Made by a program: the position numbers and the translations under genes | Notes under the pieces: generated by a model | Databases searched by the model: none | What the model was told of the DNA's origin: nothing | Seen by the model: the letters and a program-made list of their open reading frames with translations, nothing else | Part shown: one piece after another, positions 1 through 6,719 of the stretch | How positions within the stretch are numbered: the stretch's first letter is position 1 | How the letters are laid out: every line of letters starts with the position of its first letter | Assembly (NCBI GenBank): GCA_016218805.1 | Contig: JACRCW010000108.1 | Location: 1 to 41,667, forward strand | Direction: 5' to 3' | Length of the DNA: 41,667 bases | Source of the DNA: Deltaproteobacteria bacterium | GTDB lineage: Bacteria > Myxococcota > JACRCW01

Positions 1-131
1 ACGCCGCCGGCTCGGCATCCCGTGCCAACAGGAGTGGACCCCCCAACCACGGGCCCGCTCCCAGCCTCCATTGGACACATCGCCGCGCCGCATTTCGATC
101 CAGGCAAGCCCGGAGCCGACGGGGCCGCTAA

Positions 132-1301
132 TCAAGTACCCCCGCCCACCAGCAGGTCCACCACCAGCGTGTACGGCGTATCCAGCGGGACCGCTTGGAA
201 GTCGCCGTAGTTGAACACCTGCACCAGCACGTCGGTGTCGTCGGGAACCATCGTGACTTGGACCACTTCGTCAGGGATGGCGCCGTTGGACGGGCTGACC
301 TGCAGCGACCCCTTGAGCGCATCATGCGTGTTGGTTGCCAGATAGAGGGTGAGGTCCAGGTCCGGGGCGTTGACCGCGGTTGGCACCTGCAGGGTGAACC
401 GGGCGCCGTTTCCCGCGGGAATGGTGACCTTGAACCAGTCATGCTCCTTGGCCGGCGTCCCGCTGTCCGTGCACGAGCCCAGCGTGAAGGTGGAATGGTC
501 ACCCGCCAGGATCAGTGGCACGGCCGCGGAGGGCGCGTTGTTCGGCTCGTGCGCGTCTTCGGCGCATGCCGGGGAACTGACGGAACTGCCCGGCGCGCTG
601 CTGCTTTGCCCGTTGGGAGTGCACGCCGGGGCGGCCGTGGACGCCGCACTGCTGCTGGAAGCGCCGCTGGAGGACGTACCTGGCAAGCCGCTGCTGGACA
701 CGGCCAAGGCCGATGATGCTCCGCTGGAGGAGGTGCCCGGCATGACACTGCTGGACGACACGCCAACGACCGCGCTGCTGGACGTGGTGGCCGAGACGGA
801 ACCCACCGACGTGGTCCCCGCGGAGCCGCTGCCCGACGTCATTCCGGATGAACCGCCGCTGGACGCCGGCTCCGCAGATGCGCCGCGGGACGTGGCGCCC
901 GAGACGGAACCCGCCGACGTCGTCCCCGCGGAGCCGCTGCCCGACGTCATCCCGGATGAACCGCCGCCGGATGCCGGCTCCGCTGATGCGCTGCGGGACG
1001 TGGTCCCCGCGGAGCCGCTGCCTGACGTCATCCCGGATGAACCGCCGCTGGACGCCGGCTCCGCGGATGCGCTGCTGGAGAGCGTGGCCGACGTCGCACT
1101 GCTGGCCGGTCCCGAGCTGCCTGAGACTTCTGCGCTGGTGGCGGCGCCGGACGATGCCCCGACCGAAACCGCACCCTGGGAGGACGCGGTGGCGGTGCCG
1201 GATGACCCGCCCGAGGAAGATGACGAATCGCCGGACGACCCGCAACCGCCACATCCCGCCAGCGTGCAAACCACGCCCACCAATCCCGCGAATTTGCGCA
1301 T
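132..1301 (-). CDS. Ser/Gly-repeat surface lipoprotein with PPC-like C-terminal domain
   Basis: The 389-residue product starts with a lipoprotein signal (MRKFAGLVGVVCTLAGC, lipobox Cys17). Residues 20 to about 235 are a low-complexity stretch rich in Ser, Gly, Thr and Ala, with a repeated block around GMTSGSGSAGTTS. The C-terminal third (about 240-389) begins with an HEPNN motif and has alternating beta-type segments with DWFKVTIPAG and DLDLTLYLA. This resembles bacterial pre-peptidase C-terminal (PPC) domains, which are small jelly-roll modules on secreted proteins. I infer a lipid-anchored cell-surface protein whose linker holds the domain away from the membrane. Partner and ligand are unknown. 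A strong ribosome site (GAGGGGG on the minus strand, 1306-1312) supports the ATG at 1301. Confidence is high for the gene and lipoprotein nature, moderate for the PPC assignment. Confidence 0.85.
   Translation of the reverse strand: MRKFAGLVGVVCTLAGCGGCGSSGDSSSSSGGSSGTATASSQGAVSVGASSGAATSAEVSGSSGPASSATSATLSSSASAEPASSGGSSGMTSGSGSAGTTSRSASAEPASGGGSSGMTSGSGSAGTTSAGSVSGATSRGASAEPASSGGSSGMTSGSGSAGTTSVGSVSATTSSSAVVGVSSSSVMPGTSSSGASSALAVSSSGLPGTSSSGASSSSAASTAAPACTPNGQSSSAPGSSVSSPACAEDAHEPNNAPSAAVPLILAGDHSTFTLGSCTDSGTPAKEHDWFKVTIPAGNGARFTLQVPTAVNAPDLDLTLYLATNTHDALKGSLQVSPSNGAIPDEVVQVTMVPDDTDVLVQVFNYGDFQAVPLDTPYTLVVDLLVGGGT
835..1080 (-). repeat. In-frame tandem repeat encoding the lipoprotein linker
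   Basis: Near-identical blocks beginning GACGTCATYCCGGATGAACC start at 835, 943 and 1024, that is 108 and 81 bp apart. Both spacings are multiples of 27 bp, so length changes by unit gain or loss would keep the reading frame of the lipoprotein gene (minus strand). Confidence 0.8.
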
Positions 1302-1305
1302 GGTA

Positions 1306-1359
1306 CCCCCTCAATTCAAGTCGATTCGGGAGGTATCCACGCGTTAATGCCGTTGTCAA
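1306..1359 (-). promoter_or_regulatory. Promoter and ribosome site of the Ser/Gly lipoprotein gene
   Basis: Read on the minus strand there is a perfect TTGACA -35 hexamer (plus-strand TGTCAA at 1354-1359). The -10 element is not clear: the sequence about 17 nt downstream is GATACCT. GAGGGGG (1306-1312) lies 4 nt before the ATG and is a good ribosome site. Confidence 0.45.
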
Positions 1360-1536
1360 GCTTGGGCGCGCGGTGGACTTCAGCCGCGTGGCGGCCGCCC
1401 TTGCATCAAGGGCCACCGCCATTGTCGACGACGAACGCCGCCGTCGCCGCAGTGAGTCATGCCGCTGCGTAACGAACGTTACCGGCCGCAGGATCGACTG
1501 CATTTGCCTGCGCGGGTCAACAAAACCAGGACTTTC

Positions 1537-2808
1537 TTACGCCATCGCGCGCGCGTCAGGCGCCCTGACGCGCGGCCGTTGGGCGGAAGCACCGGTCCCG
1601 GCTGCCACGGATTCAAGCTCATTGGCGGCGGCGCGCGCCCCACCGGCACGCCGGTAACCCTCGGCCACGCGCAGGGCTCCCGCTTTCTTCTCCATGGTCT
1701 CACGGACCGCGCGGCGCAGCCGCTCCGGCGTCAGCGCGCCGGGCGACACGCGCGTTCCCGCACCCGCCACCTGGACGTGACGCGCCACCTCCAACTGGTC
1801 CCGGCCAAACGGCACCACGCACACCGGCACGCCCGCGGCCAGCGCCTTCTGCGTGATTCCCATACCGCCGTGACACACCACGCACGCGGCTTCCGCCAGC
1901 AGCGGCCCGTGGGGCACAAAGCGCTCCACGCGCGCGTTGGGCGGGGCGCGGAATTGGCCGGGGTCCACGGACGCCGTCGTCGCCACCACGCGCACGGGTT
2001 CTTCCGCCAGCGCGGCCAGCGCGGTCTCCACCAGGCGTCCGTCGTTCTGGAATTCCGTGGAGCAGGTCACCAGCACCAGCGGCCGCCCGTCAGGGGCGCC
2101 GCGCTCCGTGGGCGTGGGCGGCTCCCAGACCCCCGGCCCCACCAGCCGCACCCCCGGCGGCCACACCCGTGCGTACTCAAACGGCTCCGCGGTGTACGCG
2201 ATGATCCTTGGCGGATGGCTTGCGAAGTCCGCCACGTGGCGGAACGGCGCAACACCCGCGGCGGCGCGAACACCGTTCAGTCCACGCAGGCTGCGGTCAT
2301 ACAGCGCGTTCACCAGCGTCCACATCACGCCGTCACGCAGCCGCCCCAGCAGGCCCGGCAGCGGCGCCAGCCCCAGGCCCCACGGCGGAATCCCCGGCGC
2401 ACGCAGTGGCAAGAGGTACGGCGCAAACACCGCCCACGGCAGGCCGGACGCTTCGGCCAGCGCGGCCGCACCCCAGCAGTTGATGTCGGTGAACAACACG
2501 TCGGGTCGTTCGCGTTGCAGGGCACCGCGCAGGTCGTCCAACTCGTGATGCGCGCGGTCCACAAACGTGCGGCACGCGGCCCGCAGCGCGGCCGGCGGCC
2601 AGGACGCCTTCCAGTCGTCCAGTTCGCGCGCCTCAATCGCCCCGGCAATGGCGGCCGCGTCCAGGCCCGTGGCGCGCAAGCGCTCCACCTCGGTGGACAG
2701 GGTGCGCACGCAGACGTGATGCCCACGCTGCTGCAGTTCCAGCAGCGTGGGAACCAGCGGGTAGATGTGTCCCCGCGCTGGAGATGTGTAGACAAGAAAC
2801 CGCGTCAT
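1537..2808 (-). CDS. MGT-family (GT1) glycosyltransferase
   Basis: The 423-residue product has the GT-B fold signatures of macrolide/UDP-glycosyl transferases. The N-terminal domain opens with FLVYTSPARGHIYPLVPTLL, the acceptor-side loop of this family. The C-terminal donor-binding region carries VCHGGMGITQKALAAGVP followed by PFGRDQ, the HGG...DQ motif that contacts the nucleotide sugar. Family members move a sugar from a nucleotide donor to a small lipophilic molecule in the cytoplasm, often for detoxification or antibiotic resistance. The gene lies 1 nt after the TetR gene stop, so the two form an operon. The ribosome site is AAAGGGAGG on the minus strand. The C-terminus after about residue 400 is Arg/Ala rich and probably disordered. 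The acceptor cannot be predicted. Confidence 0.9.
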   Translation of the reverse strand: MTRFLVYTSPARGHIYPLVPTLLELQQRGHHVCVRTLSTEVERLRATGLDAAAIAGAIEARELDDWKASWPPAALRAACRTFVDRAHHELDDLRGALQRERPDVLFTDINCWGAAALAEASGLPWAVFAPYLLPLRAPGIPPWGLGLAPLPGLLGRLRDGVMWTLVNALYDRSLRGLNGVRAAAGVAPFRHVADFASHPPRIIAYTAEPFEYARVWPPGVRLVGPGVWEPPTPTERGAPDGRPLVLVTCSTEFQNDGRLVETALAALAEEPVRVVATTASVDPGQFRAPPNARVERFVPHGPLLAEAACVVCHGGMGITQKALAAGVPVCVVPFGRDQLEVARHVQVAGAGTRVSPGALTPERLRRAVRETMEKKAGALRVAEGYRRAGGARAAANELESVAAGTGASAQRPRVRAPDARAMA

Positions 2809-2809
2809 C

Positions 2810-3406
2810 TCAGCCTCCCTTTCCGTTCAGGATGGCACCCACCAGCCCGCGCAGGGTGGCCGCCGTGGCGCGCGTGGACTGACGGAGGTCACGCCGCCAG
2901 ATCTTCCAGGCGTACACGTCCGTGGCGGCAATGAGGTGCGCACGGAGACGGGCACGCGCCAGACCACGCCGCCGGCTCAGCCACGGGCCAAACACGTGGT
3001 CCACCCACGCGTGGTGCAGCGCGCGCCCCGCGTGGGTGATGCGGCGCATGGCCGGCGTGCCTTCCTCCTGCGCCAAAAAGCGCAGGCTGCGCGCGCCCCA
3101 TTCTTCATAATGCGCGGCCAGGTCCCGCAGGGCCGTGTCCACGTCACCGGGTGCCGCCCGCCACCGCGCGCGGCGAACCTCGGCCAGCCCCAGCTCTGTG
3201 GCCGCCACCGCCAGGCCGTCCTTGGAACCAAACCGCCGGAGCACCGTCTGCACCGTCACCCGCGCCGCGCGCGCCACGTCCGCCAGCGCCACGTCTTCCC
3301 AGGGGCGCGTTCCGGACAGCCGGAGGGTGGCCTCCAGGATGCGGCGGTGCGTGGCGGCGGCGGCCTCCGCCCGGGCCCCCATCCGGTAGGTGCGTGTGTA
3401 TTTCAT
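2810..3406 (-). CDS. TetR-family transcriptional regulator
   Basis: The 198-residue product has the usual TetR length. Residues 20-65 form the DNA-binding helix-turn-helix: ILEATLRL, then DVALADVARAARVTVQTVLRRFGSKDGL, the typical TetR recognition helix. The C-terminal two-thirds is helical and divergent, as expected for the ligand pocket and dimer interface. It is the first gene of a two-gene operon with the glycosyltransferase downstream. A palindrome just upstream of its start (3411-3432) is the likely operator. The simplest model is autorepression, with the regulator sensing the small molecule that the glycosyltransferase modifies. That model is inference from context; no ligand can be named. 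Confidence 0.93.
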   Translation of the reverse strand: MKYTRTYRMGARAEAAAATHRRILEATLRLSGTRPWEDVALADVARAARVTVQTVLRRFGSKDGLAVAATELGLAEVRRARWRAAPGDVDTALRDLAAHYEEWGARSLRFLAQEEGTPAMRRITHAGRALHHAWVDHVFGPWLSRRRGLARARLRAHLIAATDVYAWKIWRRDLRQSTRATAATLRGLVGAILNGKGG

Positions 3407-3410
3407 GTGA

Positions 3411-3432
3411 GTCGTGTTAACGTTAATATGAC
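3411..3432. promoter_or_regulatory. Palindromic operator, probable TetR binding site
   Basis: The perfect 10-bp palindrome TTAACGTTAA (3417-3426) is extended by matching outer arms, GTC at 3411-3413 and GAC at 3430-3432, plus a T/A pair at 3415/3428. In all, 9 of 11 base pairs in the 22-bp dyad match. It ends 5 bp before the TetR start codon and lies in the divergent gap to the TusA-like gene, so it could control both directions. Size and position suit a TetR dimer site. Confidence 0.75.
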
Positions 3433-3566
3433 GGCGTGTCCACCCGTCTGCGGCCCACGCCCCCGATCACGCCCACGGCCCGCCCCGCGCGCTTTTTCCG
3501 CGCTGCCGGCCTACGCTGCGTGCATCTTCCCCGGGTTGCTCCACCGGACACGCTGAGGGAGGCGCC

Positions 3567-3794
3567 ATGACATCCGCAGATCGCGTGGTTGACGTCGTGG
3601 GCAAGGCCTGCCCCATGCCGCTGGTGGCGCTCGCCAAGGAGGTCCGGACCATGCAGGCGGGTCAGACGGTCCGGATCACCGGCAATGACCCCATCTTTGA
3701 GGCGTCCATTGCGGACTTCTGCCGCGAGCGGCACCTGGCCGTGCTGGACACCACGCGGGAAGGCCGCGCCGTCAGCATGCTCATCCGCATCTGA
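3567..3794 (+). CDS. TusA/SirA-like sulfur carrier protein
   Basis: This 75-residue protein has the TusA-family signature: VVGKACPMPLVALAKEV, with catalytic Cys15 in a CPxP motif, then a short ferredoxin-like fold with GQTVRITGNDP. Family members carry a persulfide on this Cys and hand sulfur to DsrE-type proteins, tRNA thiolation enzymes or sulfur-oxidation and reduction complexes in the cytoplasm. The ribosome site GAGGGAGG lies directly before the ATG. The DsrE-like gene follows after 35 nt, the usual neighbour of TusA in sulfur-relay gene sets, and a histidine kinase comes next. No dsr, sox or hdr genes are in the window, so the final sulfur acceptor is unknown. Confidence 0.92.
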   Translation: MTSADRVVDVVGKACPMPLVALAKEVRTMQAGQTVRITGNDPIFEASIADFCRERHLAVLDTTREGRAVSMLIRI

Positions 3795-3829
3795 CGCGCA
3801 CACAGGACCCACGGGGGCGGGAGCCAACA

Positions 3830-4363
3830 ATGGGTGACCGACGAGTGACCATCCTGCTGCAGAGTGGCGAACTGGACAAAGCGTTGTCAGCGTTCATCTT
3901 TGCCAACGGCTACGCGGCGCTGGGCCTGGATGTGACCATGTGGTTCATGCTCTTTGGCTACAACTGCCTCAAGAAACGCCGCGGATTGTGGTCATTGTTC
4001 CGGCGCAAGACAGACGTGGCGCGGGAGTCCGCCTACCGCAACCTGGAGACGGACAACGTCCTGCAACCCATGGTGGAGCTGTTCAACCGTGGCGGCGCCC
4101 GGCACCTGCCGCTCTCCCAGATCAACCTGGGGGGCGTGGGCCCGGCGCTGCTGGGGGTCATGCTCCGCAAGAAGGGCATCATGGGCCTGGACGAACTCAT
4201 CCACAGCGCCGCGGATCTCGGCGTGAAGTTCAAGATGTGCCAGATTTGTTTTGACGCCATGGGAATCAGCGTGGAGGACCTGGTGGTCCCGGACGTGGAG
4301 GTCAGCGGGGTGGCGGAATACGCGCGCGACACCCTGAATGCGCAGGTCAACCTCTTCATCTGA
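3830..4363 (+). CDS. DsrE/DsrF/DrsH-like sulfur relay protein
   Basis: The 177-residue product matches the DsrE2-like branch of the DsrE/F/H superfamily (also annotated as peroxiredoxin-family COG2210). It opens with a beta strand (RVTILLQSGELDKA). A hydrophobic patch FGYNCLKK follows, then a long insert, and then KMCQICFDAMG, which places Cys137 and Cys140 in the loop where the family has its persulfide-carrying Cys. It ends with a short strand (AQVNLFI). Members of the group are sometimes weakly membrane-associated. It is encoded between the TusA-like carrier and a sensor kinase, 7 nt before the kinase start chosen here. This suggests one transcript and a role in cytoplasmic sulfane-sulfur transfer. 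What it delivers sulfur to is not visible. Confidence 0.88.
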   Translation: MGDRRVTILLQSGELDKALSAFIFANGYAALGLDVTMWFMLFGYNCLKKRRGLWSLFRRKTDVARESAYRNLETDNVLQPMVELFNRGGARHLPLSQINLGGVGPALLGVMLRKKGIMGLDELIHSAADLGVKFKMCQICFDAMGISVEDLVVPDVEVSGVAEYARDTLNAQVNLFI

Positions 4364-4370
4364 GCGGCGG

Positions 4371-6548
4371 ATGGCCCACTCCCTTCAGCCTGAGCTGCTT
4401 GATCTGCGGGACCTGGTGGACCACCTCCGCGAGGAGGTCCGCGTGCTGCGGGCGGCCCTGGCGGACAACGGGAGCGGGCGCGTCCTGCAGCAGCAGGCGG
4501 AGGAGTTTTCGCGCCTGTTGTCCGTGAGCAAGCTCATTGTCTCTGAATTGGACCTGGGCCGGGTTTACGACCTGGTGGCCAGCCGGGCGCGGGAGATTGT
4601 GTGCGCGGAAACCGTGCTTTTGCCCATGCTCAACGCGGGCCGCGATCAGTACACCTACGCGGCCGCCGCCGGTGACGACGCGGACGCCGTGCGCGGGAGC
4701 ACGTTCCCCGCGCACGTGGGCATGTGCGGGTGGGTGCTGCAGCACGGGCGGACGCTGCTGTTTGGGGAGAACAGCACGCAATGGATGGCGGAGCCCACCC
4801 CGTGGGAGGCGGGGCAGCAATCGGCCGTGCTGGTTCCGCTCGTCGGGCGCAAGGGCATCATTGGCGGGCTGTCCGCGCTGGGCAAACAGGGAGGCGGCTG
4901 CTTCACGCAGCATGACCTGGACCTGCTGACCATGTTTGCCAACCAGGTGAGCATTGCCATTGAGAACGCCCGCCTGTTCCAGGACGTGACCCGGGAGGTG
5001 GATGAGCGCCGGCAGGCGGAGGAACGGCAACGCACCAGCGAACAGTTTGTGCGCACCATCCTGGACACCATTGACGAGGGGCTCATTGTGGTGGACCACG
5101 ACTTCCGCGTGCGCGTGGCCAACCGGGCCTATGGCGCGCGGTTGCCCCACGCGCAGGACCCCGTGCTGGGGGCGCCCTGCTACGCGCTGGCCCATGAGTC
5201 CACCCGGCCCTGCTTTGAGGACGGGGTGGACTGCCCCGTGCGCCGCGTGTTCCTGGACGGCCAGCCGCACCGCGCCCTGCACCGCCACGCCGCCCGGGAC
5301 GGCCGCGTGCTGTTTGTGGAAACCAAGGCTTTTCCTCTCAAGGACCCGTCGGGCCGCGTGACCTCCGCCATTGAGCTCGTTGCGGACATCACCGAGCGCT
5401 TCCAACTGGAGGAGGAGCGCATCCGCACCCAGAAGCTGGAAGCCGTGGGCACGCTCGCCGGCGGGATTGCCCATGACTTCAACAACCTCCTGCAGGGCGT
5501 GTTTGGCTTTGTTTCGCTGGCCAAGCTGCAGATGGATGACAAGGACAAGGCGCTGGGCACGCTGGAGGAGGCCGAGAAGGCGCTCCGCATGTCCGTGAAG
5601 CTGACCAATCAACTGCTCACCTTCTCCAAAGGCGGCAAACCCGCGCGCATGCCCATTGACCTGCTGCCCATCGTGGAGAACGCGGCGCAGTTCACCCTGA
5701 GCGGATCCCGGTCGCATCACACGGTCACCACGGATGACGGCCCCTGGCGGGTGGATGCGGATGAGGGGCAGATCTACCAGGTGTTCCAGAACATCATCCT
5801 GAATGCGGACCAGGCCATGCCGCAGGGCGGTGAAGTGGCCATTGCCCTACGCAAGGTCCAGGCCCCCGGGGAGGGCGTTCCCCCGTCCTTGCGGGACGGG
5901 CGCTACGTCCGCGTGGACATCAAGGACACGGGCGCGGGCATCCCGGACGCAGACCGGCCAAAGATCTTTGACCCGTATTTCACCACCAAGGAGAAGGGCA
6001 GCGGCCTGGGACTGGCAACGTCCTACTCCATTGTCAGCAACCACGGCGGCGGCATCAGCGTGGAATCCCGTCAGGGCGCCGGGGCCACGTTCTCCGTCTT
6101 TCTGCCCGCCACGCCGGCGCCGGCAACGGCGGAGCCCGTCCAGCCCGCGGCGGCGGTGGCGCCTGGGCGCGCCGGGCGCGTGCTGGTCATGGATGATGAA
6201 CAGGTGATTCGCACTGTGGTGGGGGCGCTGCTGCGGAAACTGGGACACCGTGTGGAGGAGGCCGCGCACGGCCAGGAGGCGCTGGAGAAGTACCAGGCGG
6301 CACGGCAGGCCGGAGATCCGTTTGACCTGGTCATCCTTGACCTTACCATCCGCGGCGGGATGGGCGGCGCGGAGACTATGAAGAAACTCATGGAAATAGA
6401 TCCGCAGGTGACCGCGTTGGTCTCCAGCGGCTACTCGGATGACGCGGGGATTGCCGGGTACGAAGCCCGGGGTTTCAAGGGATTTCTCAAGAAGCCGTAT
6501 GACATCAAAACCCTGCGCGAAGTGCTGCAGCGGCTGCTGCCCCAGTGA
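4371..6548 (+). CDS. Hybrid histidine kinase (GAF-PAS-HisKA-HATPase-REC) with Cys-cluster PAS
   Basis: 725 residues from the ATG at 4371, preferred over 4338 because it does not overlap the DsrE-like gene and follows GAGCGGCGG. There is no membrane segment, so the kinase is cytoplasmic. Domains in order: a GAF domain (about 43-190); a short coiled coil; a PAS domain (about 225-335); HisKA with H-box GGIAHDFNN (His368); HATPase with an N-box around NIILNADQAM, then DTGAGIP and GSGLGLA; and a C-terminal receiver (about 602-722) with phosphoacceptor Asp657. The PAS domain contains Cys270, His275, Cys281 and Cys288 in a pattern C-Y-x4-H-x5-C-x6-CP. This Cys/His cluster may bind metal, heme or an Fe-S cluster, or sense persulfide. 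With the two sulfur carriers just upstream, a redox or sulfur signal is a reasonable guess. No separate DNA-binding response regulator is adjacent. Confidence 0.93.
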   Translation: MAHSLQPELLDLRDLVDHLREEVRVLRAALADNGSGRVLQQQAEEFSRLLSVSKLIVSELDLGRVYDLVASRAREIVCAETVLLPMLNAGRDQYTYAAAAGDDADAVRGSTFPAHVGMCGWVLQHGRTLLFGENSTQWMAEPTPWEAGQQSAVLVPLVGRKGIIGGLSALGKQGGGCFTQHDLDLLTMFANQVSIAIENARLFQDVTREVDERRQAEERQRTSEQFVRTILDTIDEGLIVVDHDFRVRVANRAYGARLPHAQDPVLGAPCYALAHESTRPCFEDGVDCPVRRVFLDGQPHRALHRHAARDGRVLFVETKAFPLKDPSGRVTSAIELVADITERFQLEEERIRTQKLEAVGTLAGGIAHDFNNLLQGVFGFVSLAKLQMDDKDKALGTLEEAEKALRMSVKLTNQLLTFSKGGKPARMPIDLLPIVENAAQFTLSGSRSHHTVTTDDGPWRVDADEGQIYQVFQNIILNADQAMPQGGEVAIALRKVQAPGEGVPPSLRDGRYVRVDIKDTGAGIPDADRPKIFDPYFTTKEKGSGLGLATSYSIVSNHGGGISVESRQGAGATFSVFLPATPAPATAEPVQPAAAVAPGRAGRVLVMDDEQVIRTVVGALLRKLGHRVEEAAHGQEALEKYQAARQAGDPFDLVILDLTIRGGMGGAETMKKLMEIDPQVTALVSSGYSDDAGIAGYEARGFKGFLKKPYDIKTLREVLQRLLPQ

Positions 6549-6642
6549 CCGGCGCACCCCGCTGCAACGTGCTCGCGCCGCGCGCGGCGGTTCAGCGTGA
6601 AGTTGTGTCTGTGGCATCGTCCATGAACGGATCAGAGGCGTG

Positions 6643-6699
6643 GCCTGCCGGCCGGCAAGGCTGACGTTAGGTTCGCGGAATTGGCACCGCGGCGGTGCC
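6643..6699 (+). other. Two hairpins between the kinase gene and the heme lipoprotein gene
   Basis: 6643-6661 can fold as a hairpin (GCCT/AGGC outer stem with one bulge, GCCG/CGGC inner stem) built on the palindrome TGCCGGCCGGCA. It lacks a T-tract, so it is at best a weak terminator of the kinase transcript. 6683-6699 forms a second hairpin, GGCACC/GGTGCC with a 5-nt loop, 20 nt before the next start codon and thus probably in its leader. TAGGTT at 6668-6673 between them is a possible -10 element. Confidence 0.35.
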
Positions 6700-6719
6700 C
6701 CAGTGCAGGGGGTGACTGA

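Noticed and set aside
22..210. 62-codon plus-strand frame at the left edge
   Set aside because: No ribosome site, Pro-rich composition without motif, and it overlaps the lipoprotein gene in antisense. The first 131 bp are left unassigned.
4356..5720. Open frame of 454 codons on the minus strand
   Set aside because: Antisense to the hybrid kinase, no recognisable domain, no ribosome site.
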